From assembly GCF_000384235.1 (NCBI RefSeq), contig NZ_KB913033.1, positions 496,001 through 560,000 on the forward strand: a stretch of DNA of 64,000 nucleotides, read 5' to 3'. The notes below the pieces were generated by a model. It was not told the DNA's origin and did no database searches. It saw only the letters and a program-made list of their open reading frames with translations. Numbering within the stretch: the stretch's first letter is position 1; every line of letters begins with the position of its first letter. Below are positions 16,734-25,543 of the stretch, piece after piece. A program made the position numbers and the translations under genes. The stretch comes from Hydrogenovibrio halophilus DSM 15072 (GTDB lineage Bacteria > Pseudomonadota > Gammaproteobacteria > Thiomicrospirales > Thiomicrospiraceae).

Positions 16734-16778
16734 CTCTCAATGCGCCCTTCGTTTCGTGCAAGGACGCTCAACAGCCGT

Positions 16779-17180
16779 TCAGACGTCGTCCAGCATGTCT
16801 TCGCCTTCGTACACCCAGTTAAAGCCTTCCCGCACCCATTTTTCGATGCGCATAAACAACTCAGGCTCATTCAGGCCCAGTTTCTGGGCAATGGTAAACA
16901 CATTTTCCTGCTCCTCCTGACCGAAATGGCCGTCCTTGTACGACAGCTTGATCAGTTCCTGAAGCAGAATGATGCGATCGTGCTTGTTCTTAAACACCTT
17001 TAGCAGATCATCGACCTTGAGATCGCTTTTGTCCAGATTGTATTCAATCCCAAAGGCTTCGCTGAAATTGCGCAGGTACTGCTCTTCTTCGCTGGCCAGC
17101 TCCCGGTCGGCATAGGCCAGCATCACGGCCAGGTCAAACACAGCCTGGCGCTGTTGGTTGTTCAATCGGTCTGCAAACAT
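16779..17180 (-). CDS. TerB/DjlA-N-like helical protein
   Basis: A 133-residue, all-helical acidic protein. The pattern AVMLAYADRELASEEEQYL followed by LQELIKLSYKDGHFGQEEQ fits the TerB fold, which has a duplicated helix unit with acidic metal-binding residues and is shared with the N-terminal part of DjlA. The biochemical role of stand-alone TerB proteins is not settled; tellurite resistance is only the historical name. It follows ilvD after 22 bases on the same strand, so it is probably co-transcribed with it. Confidence 0.75.
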   Translation of the reverse strand: MFADRLNNQQRQAVFDLAVMLAYADRELASEEEQYLRNFSEAFGIEYNLDKSDLKVDDLLKVFKNKHDRIILLQELIKLSYKDGHFGQEEQENVFTIAQKLGLNEPELFMRIEKWVREGFNWVYEGEDMLDDV

Positions 17181-17202
17181 GTTCCGTTCCTCATTGTTCG
17201 AC

Positions 17203-19059
17203 TCAGTGGCGCTCTACCTGATCCACGTCTCTGACCGCGCCATAGGCGGCACTGGTGGTCATGGCCGCATAGGCGCGCAAGGCCGCACTGACTTTACGTT
17301 TTCTGGGCAGAGCCGGTTTCCAGGCATCACGCCCTTTTTCATGCATCGCCTGACGACGCTCGGCCAGCTCTTCATCCGTGAGTTTGACTTCAATGGTACG
17401 GTTGGGAATGTCGATTTCAATCGTATCCCCTTCTTCCACCAGGCCGATATTGCCACCTTCGGCGGCTTCGGGCGAACAATGGCCGATGGAAAGCCCGGAG
17501 GTTCCACCGGAAAAGCGCCCATCGGTCAGCAGCGCACACTGTTTGCCCAGTCCTTTGGATTTCAGGTAACTGGTGGGATACAGCATTTCCTGCATGCCCG
17601 GGCCACCTTTGGGACCTTCATAGCGGATCAGCACCACATCACCGGATTTGACATCCCCATTGAGAACGCCTTCCACAGCGGCATCCTGACTTTCATAAAT
17701 GCGTGCCGGTCCGGTGAACTTGAAAATGGATTCGTCCACCCCGGCCGTTTTGACGATGCACCCTTCCGCGGCGATGTTGCCATAAAGGACCGCCAGACCG
17801 CCTTCCTTGGTGTAGGCATTCTCCACACTGCGAATGCACCCGTTCTTGTCGTCATCGTCCAGGCTTTTCCAACGTTTGCTCTGGCTGAATGCCTGAGTGG
17901 TCCGCACATTGCCAGGCGCGGCGCGGAAAAAGGTTTTGACCGCTTCGTCGTCGGTACGGGTGATGTCCCAAAGTTCCAGTGCGGCCCCCATAGTGGAGGC
18001 GTGCACGGTGTACACATCCCGATCAATCAAACCGCCTCGATCCAATTCTCCCAGTATGCGCATGATCCCGCCTGCGCGATGCACGTCTTCCATGTAATAG
18101 TCCTGGGAGTTCGGCGCCACTTTGGCCAGACAGGGCACCTTGCGTGAAATATGGTCGATGTCACTCATATTGAAGTGAACGCCGGTCTCACGTGCGATGG
18201 CCAACAAATGCAGTACCGTGTTGGTGGAACCGCCCATGGCCACATCCAACGCCATGGCGTTCTGAAAGGCTTCGTAAGTCGCAATCGAACGCGGCAACAC
18301 CCGCTCATCATTGTCTTGATAATAGGCTTTGGAGATTTCCACGATGCGACGTCCGGCTTCTTCAAACAGGTGGCGGCGATCCGAGTGCGTCGCCAGTGTG
18401 GTGCCATTGCCCGGCAAAGCAATGCCCAGGGCTTCAGCCAGACAGTTCATGGAATTGGCGGTAAACATCCCGGAACAGGAGCCACAGGTCGGACAGGCCG
18501 ATTCTTCGATCGTGGTCACGTCGGCATCGGAACAGCTTTCGTCCGCGGCCTTGACCATGGCGTCCACCAGATCCAGCTTGATCCCTTCGCCTCCCAATAC
18601 CGTTTTGCCCGACTCCATGGGGCCGCCGGTGACAAAAATGGTCGGAATGTTCAAACGCATGGTCGCCATCATCATGCCCGGGGTGATCTTGTCGCAGTTG
18701 GAAATGCACACCAGTGCATCGGCGCAATGCGCATTGCACATGTATTCCACCGAATCGGCAATCAGATCGCGTGATGGCAGGGAGTAGAGCATGCCGTCAT
18801 GGCCCATGGCAATCCCATCGTCCACCGCAATGGTATTGAATTCCTTGGCCACGCCGCCGGCTTCTTCGATCACTCTGGCCACCAACTGCCCCATGTCTTT
18901 CAGGTGCACATGGCCTGGCACAAATTGCGTGAACGAGTTGGCAATGGCGATGATGGGCTTGCCAAAATCTTCGGTCCCCATGCCGGTAGCACGCCAAAGC
19001 GCGCGTGCGCCCGCCATATTGCGACCGTGAGTACTGGTTTTGGAACGATAATCCGGCAT
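17203..19059 (-). CDS. ilvD: Dihydroxy-acid dehydratase
   Basis: Fe-S enzyme of the valine/isoleucine/leucine pathway, dehydrating 2,3-dihydroxy acids to 2-oxo acids. The cluster ligands are in [12 protein letters not shown] (about residue 122) and [19 protein letters not shown] (about 195). The length of 618 residues is typical of the proteobacterial [4Fe-4S] type. GGAAGGAGG stands just before the ATG at 19059, a very strong site. It depends on the Fe-S assembly genes elsewhere in the window, and its product 2-oxoisovalerate is the substrate of LeuA. Confidence 0.97.
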   Translation of the reverse strand: MPDYRSKTSTHGRNMAGARALWRATGMGTEDFGKPIIAIANSFTQFVPGHVHLKDMGQLVARVIEEAGGVAKEFNTIAVDDGIAMGHDGMLYSLPSRDLIADSVEYMCNAHCADALVCISNCDKITPGMMMATMRLNIPTIFVTGGPMESGKTVLGGEGIKLDLVDAMVKAADESCSDADVTTIEESACPTCGSCSGMFTANSMNCLAEALGIALPGNGTTLATHSDRRHLFEEAGRRIVEISKAYYQDNDERVLPRSIATYEAFQNAMALDVAMGGSTNTVLHLLAIARETGVHFNMSDIDHISRKVPCLAKVAPNSQDYYMEDVHRAGGIMRILGELDRGGLIDRDVYTVHASTMGAALELWDITRTDDEAVKTFFRAAPGNVRTTQAFSQSKRWKSLDDDDKNGCIRSVENAYTKEGGLAVLYGNIAAEGCIVKTAGVDESIFKFTGPARIYESQDAAVEGVLNGDVKSGDVVLIRYEGPKGGPGMQEMLYPTSYLKSKGLGKQCALLTDGRFSGGTSGLSIGHCSPEAAEGGNIGLVEEGDTIEIDIPNRTIEVKLTDEELAERRQAMHEKGRDAWKPALPRKRKVSAALRAYAAMTTSAAYGAVRDVDQVERH

Positions 19060-19193
19060 ACTTTCCTCCTTCCATCAGGGTTTTTCCGTTTCCCCGATCA
19101 GACTGTTATACTTACTTTCAAACAATTATTTTCGCACATCCGCCCGCCTCTGTGCATGAACTGTCAGTGGCGGACGAAAAAAGTTTTGATCCC

Positions 19194-20480
19194 ATGAATG
19201 CATCCAGCCCGTCCCCATCTTTCAGCGAATACCTGCGTCAGGCGTCTCCCTATCTGGCGCAGCACCGCGACAAAACGCTGGTACTGTACCTGCCATCGTC
19301 CATGATCTCCGATGCGGCCATGCTGCAATCGCTGGCACGGGACTGTGTGCTGCTCAACAGCCTGGGCCTCAAGCTGGTGATCACGCTGGGGGCCGGGGAC
19401 TGGCTGGATCAGGCCTATCGCGAAGCGGGACTGAGCTGGCAGCACCACCACAACACCCGCATTACCCAGGCCGAACATCTGCCTTTACTGGAAAGCACCA
19501 TCGGCCGGGTTCGCGCCCGGGTCGAATCCTCGATCACCCAGGCCAGCGCCGAACATCACCTGCCCGGCGCTCTGGTGTCCGGCAACTGGGTGGTGGCCAA
19601 ACCCAAAGGCGTGATCAACGGCATGGATTTCCAGCACACCGGCACTGTACGCAAAATCAACCGAACCGCGCTGACCCAGACACTGGCCGCCGGGCAGATG
19701 GTTCTGATCACGCCGCTGACCTATTCGCTCAGCGGCGAGGCCTTCAACATCAACACCCTGGAGCAGGCGTTTGCGATCAGCGACCTGTTGAATGCCGACA
19801 AACTGATGTTGTTTCAACCGGCGGCTGAACTGGCCTCTCTGCCCAAAGCCGTCAAAGGGTCCGAACTTGACCGGCTTCCTCTCTCTGCACGTTTGCAGGG
19901 ATTGATTCATGCCCATGGTCAGGGACTCAAGCGTGTCCATCTGATGGCCGACAACCAACCCGATGCCCTGTTGCAGGAACTATTCAGCCGGGACGGTGCC
20001 GGTACCCTGATCTACACCGACCGCTACCATCAACTGCGCCCGGCCCAGGCCGAAGACATTCCCGGTCTGATGCGACTGATTCAGCCACTGGAAGCGGCCG
20101 GCATCCTGGTCAGTCGCAGCCCGGAACAGTTGGAACAGGCGCTTTCGGATTTCTGGGTGATGGAAATCGATCAGCACCTGATCGGCTGCGCGGCCCTGAA
20201 TGCGATCGATGGCGACCATGCCGAACTGTCCTGTCTGGCCGTGGACCCGGCCTACCGCGATCAGGGACTGGGACAGGAACTGCTGGACCAACTGGAAACC
20301 CAGGCGCGGACCCAGGGCTTTCAGCAGCTGTGGCTGCTGACCACCCATACCCACCACTGGTTTGAGGAGCACGGGTTTCGCCTGACCGATCCGCAAGCCC
20401 TGCCCGCTTCGCGCAAAAACCTGTACAATGCGCAACGGAATTCCAAAGTATTGGTCAAACCCATTGAAACCCGTATCTGA
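19194..20480 (+). CDS. argA: N-acetylglutamate synthase ArgA
   Basis: First step of arginine synthesis. Residues 1-285 form an amino-acid-kinase-like domain (VLYLPSSMISD, KLVITLGAGDW, GVINGMDFQHTGTVRKIN) without kinase activity in this family but binding arginine. Residues 290-428 are a GNAT domain with LSCLAVDPAYRDQGLGQELL. The ATG at 19194 gives 428 residues (E. coli ArgA 443); the open frame extends further upstream but overlaps ilvD's promoter region and lacks family sequence. argJ is also present at 35 kb; the cell therefore has both ArgA and a possibly bifunctional ArgJ. Confidence 0.93.
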   Translation: MNASSPSPSFSEYLRQASPYLAQHRDKTLVLYLPSSMISDAAMLQSLARDCVLLNSLGLKLVITLGAGDWLDQAYREAGLSWQHHHNTRITQAEHLPLLESTIGRVRARVESSITQASAEHHLPGALVSGNWVVAKPKGVINGMDFQHTGTVRKINRTALTQTLAAGQMVLITPLTYSLSGEAFNINTLEQAFAISDLLNADKLMLFQPAAELASLPKAVKGSELDRLPLSARLQGLIHAHGQGLKRVHLMADNQPDALLQELFSRDGAGTLIYTDRYHQLRPAQAEDIPGLMRLIQPLEAAGILVSRSPEQLEQALSDFWVMEIDQHLIGCAALNAIDGDHAELSCLAVDPAYRDQGLGQELLDQLETQARTQGFQQLWLLTTHTHHWFEEHGFRLTDPQALPASRKNLYNAQRNSKVLVKPIETRI

Positions 20481-20485
20481 GGCCC

Positions 20486-21118
20486 GTGTTGATCCAACCT
20501 GGTGACAAAAACTGTATTCGTCAACGCTTTCGGGGCTTTCTGCCGGTGGTGGTCGATGTCGAAACCGCCGGGTTCGACCCCGAAAAAAACGCCCTGATTG
20601 AAGTCGCTGCTGTCACCATCGGCATGACCCCCGAGGGCGAAGTCTATCCCAATGTCGCGGTACAGGCCAATGTCCTGCCGTTCAAAGGGGCTCAACTAGA
20701 CAAAAGCGCACTCAAATTCATTGGGGTGGAAGACCCGACCCACCCGTTTCGGTTTGCGTTGTCGGAGAAAGAGGCCTTAAAGAAATGCTTTGATCCCATT
20801 TTCCGGGAACTCAAAGCCACGGGCTGTACCCGCGCCATATTGGTAGGGCACAATGCCTTTTTTGATCTGGGCTTTATCCGTGCCGCGGCCGATCGTCAGA
20901 AAGTGAAATCGCCGTTTCACAAATTCAGCACTCTGGACACGGTTTCGCTGGCCGGTCTGGCCTATGGGCAGACCGTTCTGGCCAAAGCCACCCGCGCCGC
21001 CGGACTGGACTGGGATGACAGCCAGGCTCACTCTGCCGCTTACGACACCGACAAAACGGCCGAGCTGTTTTGTCGGATCGTCAATGACATGCCCTGGCTG
21101 AATCAAACCGCCCAGTAG
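20486..21118 (+). CDS. rnt: Ribonuclease T
   Basis: DEDDh 3'-5' exoribonuclease that trims tRNA and other stable RNA 3' ends. The exonuclease motifs are VVDVETAGF (Exo I), GHNAFFDLGF (Exo II) and HSAAYDTDKTAELF (Exo III, with the DEDDh histidine). It is 210 residues from a GTG at 20486, five bases after the argA stop codon, so the two genes are probably translated from one transcript. It converges on grxD, with a palindrome in the gap; rnt-grxD is also a gene neighbourhood in E. coli and Pseudomonas. Confidence 0.95.
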   Translation: MLIQPGDKNCIRQRFRGFLPVVVDVETAGFDPEKNALIEVAAVTIGMTPEGEVYPNVAVQANVLPFKGAQLDKSALKFIGVEDPTHPFRFALSEKEALKKCFDPIFRELKATGCTRAILVGHNAFFDLGFIRAAADRQKVKSPFHKFSTLDTVSLAGLAYGQTVLAKATRAAGLDWDDSQAHSAAYDTDKTAELFCRIVNDMPWLNQTAQ

Positions 21119-21191
21119 CGGGGTATTCGATTCACCAGCCGGCGCTCACGCCAAAACCTTAAGCCGATGCACAGTCTCCGACCTGATTTTC

Positions 21192-21203
21192 ACCAGGCCT
21201 GGT
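21192..21203. repeat. ACCAGGCCTGGT palindrome, copy 4
   Basis: Exact core in the convergent rnt-grxD gap. Here symmetry extends five more bases each side (TTTTC / GAAAA), a 22-bp perfect palindrome. Confidence 0.95.
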
Positions 21204-21229
21204 GAAAACTGCACTCGGCTGGCAGTCTG

Positions 21230-21577
21230 CTAGGCGTTTTCCTGGGTCTTGGCGTTGGCCTCGGCCATCAGGGTTTTCAATTCGCCCGACTCACCCAGTT
21301 CCAGAGTGATGTCGCAACCGCCCTGAAGTTCGCCGTCGATGTACAGCTGCGGAAACGTCGGCCAGTCCTGATATTTGGGCAGATGCTCCATAATCAGCGG
21401 GTCGGCCAGCACGTTCACAAACGCAAACTTTTCCCCGGTTTTCACCAGCGCTTCCGCGGTGCGGCTGGAAAAGCCACAGGTCGGCATTTGGGGCGTGCCT
21501 TTCATATACAACACCACGGGATTGTTTTTGACCTGTTCGTCAATGCGCGCGAGAATTTCCTGTTCCTGATCTGCCAT
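21230..21577 (-). CDS. grxD: Monothiol glutaredoxin Grx4
   Basis: CGFS-type glutaredoxin that binds and transfers [2Fe-2S] clusters. The active motif TCGFSSRTAEAL and the glutathione-binding WPTFPQLYIDGEL and GGCDI are all present; length 115 residues, as in E. coli GrxD. AAGGACAGG lies before the ATG at 21577. It is a likely partner of the SUF/IscA proteins encoded in this window. Confidence 0.96.
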   Translation of the reverse strand: MADQEQEILARIDEQVKNNPVVLYMKGTPQMPTCGFSSRTAEALVKTGEKFAFVNVLADPLIMEHLPKYQDWPTFPQLYIDGELQGGCDITLELGESGELKTLMAEANAKTQENA

Positions 21578-21806
21578 AACCTGTCCTTGATCCTAATCGT
21601 TACGTTTCAGAGTATCTACTAGCCGGATGGCTAAACAACCACCAGCTCACTCAATTCTTGAGTCGTTAAGTAGGTTATTCTAACAAACCCCTGCCCAGAA
21701 TCCCACCCCGACCCACCAGCAAAAACAAGATGGGCGTCGGGACAAGACCACGACCAGCCTGAGCAGGCCGAAAACGCTTCACAGACCTGAGACAGGTTCC
21801 GTGTTT

Positions 21807-23663
21807 TCATTCAGCTGAACACAGGTTTCGCTCGCGATACGGGTCCACATGGGTCTGCAGCCACAGTTCCAGCAAAGCGGCATGCCAGAGTTTGCTGCCC
21901 TGAATCCGGGTAAAGCTGGCATCGGCCTCCGGCTCGGCCAGCAAGCGCTCAATGTAATCGGACTGGAACAGTCCCCGTTTTTGCGCCACTTCGCTGGTCA
22001 GCACCGAACGCATCATGTCATAGAAAGGCCCACGCACATACTTCAGGGCCGGCATCGGAAAATAGCCTTTTGGCCGGTCAATCACCGAATCCGGTACCCG
22101 CCCTCTGGCCACAGCCTTGAGCAGATATTTAAAGTCCTGCAGTTTGGTTTCCGGCGGCGCGGTCATCGCAACCTCGACCAGAGAGTGATCCAGAAACGGC
22201 ACCCGTGCTTCCAGCCCCCAGGCCATGGTCATGTTGTCCACGCGCTTGACCGGGTCGTCCACAATCAAGTGACTGGCATCCAGACGCAATACCTGATCAA
22301 TGAACGTGTCCGCATCTTCTTCGCTCAAACGGTCCTGCACCCACTCGGTGGTAACGTCACGAATGTGGTAATCCGGGTGGATCATCTCACTCCATTCGGC
22401 GTGATCCCGGTCAAAATAAAAGGGGGCAAACGCGTCTACGGCCTGCGCCTCCGGTCCCAGTTTTTCCGCGGCCTGCGCCATCTGCGGATACCAGAAATAG
22501 CCGCCGAACACTTCGTCCGCGCCCTGGCCGGACATGACCACCTTGACCTCTTTCGAAACCTGCTCCGACAACAGATAAAACGCCACCGCATCCTGGGCAA
22601 ACATCGGTTCGGACATGGCATCGACCGCTTCCTGCAATCGCGGCAGCACGGCTTCATTGGGAATCAGGAATTTCTGATGACGGGTCTGAAAGCGCTCGAC
22701 CACCTGATCGGAATAGTCGAATTCGCTGCCTTTTTCCTCGGGCACGTCTTCGAAACCGATGGAAAAGGTCCGAATGTCTTCCACACCCGCCTCATCCAGC
22801 AACGCCACAATCAGACTCGAATCCAGCCCGCCGGACAACAACACACCCACCGGCACGTCCGAGGCGGTCAATCGCTTGTGCACCGCTTCTTTCAGGGTGT
22901 CGTGCACCGCTTCAACCCAGGCCTGGTGATCTGTGACACCGCTGAGGGCCTGCAATCGGGACGAAGGGTGATCCGGGCCGGGACGTTCGGCTTTCAAATG
23001 CCACCAGCTTCTCTGATACATCTGTCCGTCCGGATTCACCGTCATCCACTGCCCCGGTGCCAGTTTGCGCACACCTTTGAGCACGGTATGCGGTGCCGGC
23101 ACCACCCCATGCAGGGTAAACTGATGGTGCAGCCCCACCGGGTCCAGATCGATATTGACCCCACCGGCGGCCAGCAAGGCCTGGGTATTGGAGGCAAAAC
23201 GCACCCCGCCTTCAACCGGCGCGTAATACAGCGGCTTGATCCCAAAACGGTCCCGCGCCAACATCAACTGATGTTGGTGATCGTCCCAAAGCGCAAAGGC
23301 GAACATGCCTTCAAACCGGGTCACGCACTCCATGCCCCACTGACGATAAGCTTTGAGAATGACTTCGGTGTCGGAATGCGAGCGAAACGCATGCCCCAGT
23401 TCGATCAACTGTTCGCGCAATGCCACGTAATTATAGATGCAGCCATTGAACACCAGCGTCAGTTCTTCGTCCACCATCGGCTGATGTCCGGCGTCCGAGA
23501 GGTCAATGATCGACAGTCGCCGATGCCCCAGCCCGACCTGATTCTGCAACCAGATCCCGCCGTCATCGGGCCCGCGCTTGGCCAGCTTTTCCAGCATTGG
23601 TGCCAGGGTGGCCTCGCTTGCCTTTTGCCCGTCCCAGTAAATTTCACCGCAAATCCCACACAT
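21807..23663 (-). CDS. asnO: N-acetylglutaminylglutamine amidotransferase (asparagine-synthase-like)
   Basis: Class II glutamine amidotransferase plus ATP-pyrophosphatase domain. The nucleophile is Cys2 (MCGICGEIYWDG), and the synthase domain has the PP-loop VGVLLSGGLDSSLIVALL. Segments such as LHGVVPAPHTVLKGVRKLAPGQW, FSIGFEDVPEEKGSEFDYSD, DDPVKRVDNMTMAWGLEAR and IDRPKGYFPMPALKY match the enzyme that amidates the osmolyte dipeptide N-acetylglutaminylglutamine amide better than AsnB. The protein is 618 residues. The usual partner, the GNAT/ATP-grasp synthetase, is not adjacent. The gene diverges from coaE. A plain asparagine synthetase cannot be fully excluded. Confidence 0.8.
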   Translation of the reverse strand: MCGICGEIYWDGQKASEATLAPMLEKLAKRGPDDGGIWLQNQVGLGHRRLSIIDLSDAGHQPMVDEELTLVFNGCIYNYVALREQLIELGHAFRSHSDTEVILKAYRQWGMECVTRFEGMFAFALWDDHQHQLMLARDRFGIKPLYYAPVEGGVRFASNTQALLAAGGVNIDLDPVGLHHQFTLHGVVPAPHTVLKGVRKLAPGQWMTVNPDGQMYQRSWWHLKAERPGPDHPSSRLQALSGVTDHQAWVEAVHDTLKEAVHKRLTASDVPVGVLLSGGLDSSLIVALLDEAGVEDIRTFSIGFEDVPEEKGSEFDYSDQVVERFQTRHQKFLIPNEAVLPRLQEAVDAMSEPMFAQDAVAFYLLSEQVSKEVKVVMSGQGADEVFGGYFWYPQMAQAAEKLGPEAQAVDAFAPFYFDRDHAEWSEMIHPDYHIRDVTTEWVQDRLSEEDADTFIDQVLRLDASHLIVDDPVKRVDNMTMAWGLEARVPFLDHSLVEVAMTAPPETKLQDFKYLLKAVARGRVPDSVIDRPKGYFPMPALKYVRGPFYDMMRSVLTSEVAQKRGLFQSDYIERLLAEPEADASFTRIQGSKLWHAALLELWLQTHVDPYRERNLCSAE

Positions 23664-23697
23664 GCTCTCATCCTATTGCTTATCACGACGCCCGCTA

Positions 23698-23727
23698 TTC
23701 TAACCAAAAACGTTCTAACCAAAAACG
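23698..23727. repeat. Tandem 15-bp repeat in the asnO/coaE divergent promoter region
   Basis: TTCTAACCAAAAACG occurs twice back to back (23698-23712 and 23713-23727) in the 114-base gap between divergent genes. The spacing of one and a half helical turns may suit a regulator, but it could also be simple duplication. Confidence 0.85.
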
Positions 23728-23777
23728 CATTTGGTGTAGTGCTGCAATCGCCAAAGATTCGTCGTACACTAAGTCGC

Positions 23778-24407
23778 ATGAAAGTTTATGGATTAACCGG
23801 CGGTTTGGGCAGTGGCAAAAGCACCGTGCGCGCGTTGTTTGAACAGCTGGACGTGCCCGGTTGCGACGCCGATCAGGCCGCACGCGACGTGGTGGCCCCG
23901 AATTCACCAGGCCTGGTCAAAATCCGCTCTGCGTTCGGCCCACAAGTGTGTGCGCCTGATGGCACACTCGACCGCGCCCGAATGCGCCAGCGTATTTTGG
24001 ATGACCCCAACGCCAAACGCACCCTGGAATCGATCACCCACCCCTTGATCCGCCAAAGGCTGGCCGACTGCGTGGCGCAGCTCAAAACCCAACACCCCAA
24101 AGCCATTGTGGTGGAAATCCCGCTGCTGGTCGAGACCGGAAAACCGGACTTCATCGACCAGGTGATCGTCTGTGATCTGCCCGAATCACTGCAGAAACAA
24201 CGCGCACTGGCACGAGCCAGAACGCAAAAAGAGGCACAGAAAAACGCAGGGAAAAACACCATGACTCCGATTCAAGTGGATGCCATTCTCAAAAGCCAGG
24301 CCAGTCGGGCAGATCGACTGGCTCAGGCCGACTGGGTTATCGACACCAGCCAACCCAAAAAAGCGGTACTCGAACAAATCAAAGAACTGCTGGCTGCCAA
24401 CACCTAA
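23778..24407 (+). CDS. coaE: Dephospho-CoA kinase
   Basis: Last step of coenzyme A synthesis, phosphorylating the 3'-OH of dephospho-CoA. The P-loop is [12 protein letters not shown] at the N-terminus; [11 protein letters not shown] and [11 protein letters not shown] follow the family pattern. From the ATG at 23778 it has 209 residues; the same frame is open far upstream but only as antisense to asnO. A palindrome copy lies in the frame and encodes SPGLVK. It converges on the MutT-ThiE gene, whose stop is only two bases away. Confidence 0.95.
   Translation: MKVYGLTGGLGSGKSTVRALFEQLDVPGCDADQAARDVVAPNSPGLVKIRSAFGPQVCAPDGTLDRARMRQRILDDPNAKRTLESITHPLIRQRLADCVAQLKTQHPKAIVVEIPLLVETGKPDFIDQVIVCDLPESLQKQRALARARTQKEAQKNAGKNTMTPIQVDAILKSQASRADRLAQADWVIDTSQPKKAVLEQIKELLAANT
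23906..23917. repeat. ACCAGGCCTGGT palindrome, copy 5
   Basis: Exact core within coaE, flanks TTC and CAA; reads Pro-Gly-Leu-Val. Confidence 0.95.
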
Positions 24408-24409
24408 CC

Positions 24410-25357
24410 TCACATAGGCTGCGGCCAGAGGCCGGAAATGGCGGCGATGCCCTGTCCGCCGCTGGATCGGGTCTGATCCACGTCCCCAGACTTTACGCCA
24501 CCCAAGGCGTAAACCGGCACCGGGCAATCTTTGACCCACTCGGCAAACTGCGCCCAGCCCAATGGCGTCATCTCCGGATGCGACGCGGTTGGCTGCACCG
24601 GCGACAGCAACACACAATCGGCCTCCAGTTCCAACGCTTTGGCCAGTTCGGCCTGGGTATGCACCGACGCACTCAACCATTTGCCCCGGCTTTGTGCTGG
24701 CCGCTCGGTCAAGGCCATCAGCGCCTGAGACGACAACTGCAGTCCGTCCGCTTCCGGCAAGGCCGCCAACCATTTGGCCGGGCCATTGATCAGCACCTGG
24801 GCCCCGTATTCATGACACCGCTCTATCGCTTCTCTGGCCCAGGCCATGAATGGCGCTTCGTCCAGATGCTTGGCCCGAAGCTGAACCAGACGCACCCCCT
24901 CTTCCAGCGCCGCGTTCAATCGGGCCAGCCCGTCTTCGAAGTCGGCGAAGCGTCCGCTGATCATCATGGTGTGCGGCAATTGCAATGCCGCCAGAATGCC
25001 TTGATTGGCAGGCGGAAACCCATACTCAGTCAGTTTCGCCAACGGACACCACTTCAGTGTCTGGCCTTCCTCACCGACAGGCGTTCCCTCAAACCGATCG
25101 GTCTGATACACCTTCAGCCGTACCGACCGCGTTTCGTACACCCAGGGAATCTCGATCAACGGCCGCCAGCCATGGGTCGCGACCCCCACTTCCTCTTTGA
25201 ACTCCCGAATCAAAGCGTCCTCCGGAACTTCCCCCGGTGCGATCTTCCCGCCCGGAAATTCCCACAAACCGCCCAGATGCTGATGCGCCTGACGTTTGGC
25301 AATCAAGCAGGCGCCATCCTGCACCAACACACCAACCGCAATCTCTTTCTCCGACAT
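24410..25357 (-). CDS. Nudix hydrolase fused to a ThiE/TenI-like domain
   Basis: Two domains: residues 1-130 are MutT-like, with a Nudix box [15 protein letters not shown]...REFKEEVG, expected to sanitise 8-oxo-dGTP. Residues 140-315 are a TIM-barrel like thiamine-phosphate synthase/TenI ([50 protein letters not shown]). This fusion is known in Pseudomonas-type bacteria; whether the second half is catalytically active is unclear because the HLGQ-type motif is changed to GLQLS. The start at 25357 has AGGAAGG directly upstream. In Pseudomonas the gene lies near secA-argJ; here it is 11 kb away beside coaE. Confidence 0.9.
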   Translation of the reverse strand: MSEKEIAVGVLVQDGACLIAKRQAHQHLGGLWEFPGGKIAPGEVPEDALIREFKEEVGVATHGWRPLIEIPWVYETRSVRLKVYQTDRFEGTPVGEEGQTLKWCPLAKLTEYGFPPANQGILAALQLPHTMMISGRFADFEDGLARLNAALEEGVRLVQLRAKHLDEAPFMAWAREAIERCHEYGAQVLINGPAKWLAALPEADGLQLSSQALMALTERPAQSRGKWLSASVHTQAELAKALELEADCVLLSPVQPTASHPEMTPLGWAQFAEWVKDCPVPVYALGGVKSGDVDQTRSSGGQGIAAISGLWPQPM

Positions 25358-25543
25358 CTTCCTTCCTCTCGTTTGTCTGTCCATCGTGATCTCAACATCA
25401 TCTCAAATCCTGCTGAGTGCGGCAAACATGACCGGGCTCCACACCCTCACAGCAAATACATTCACAATTCCGATTCAAAACCTATACAATATTTATTTAA
25501 CGGTTTTCCAAATTCAACCTTACACCAGTTACATAGGGGTAGC

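Noticed and set aside
21849-23777. Open frame fused in front of coaE (852 residues)
   Set aside because: It is the reverse strand of asnO; dephospho-CoA kinase starts normally at 23778 with its P-loop at the N-terminus.
24578-25543. Long N-terminal extension giving a 1078-residue chemoreceptor frame
   Set aside because: The extension is antisense to the MutT-ThiE gene and lacks a membrane or sensor sequence; the ATG at 25544 has a ribosome site and starts the normal first membrane helix.
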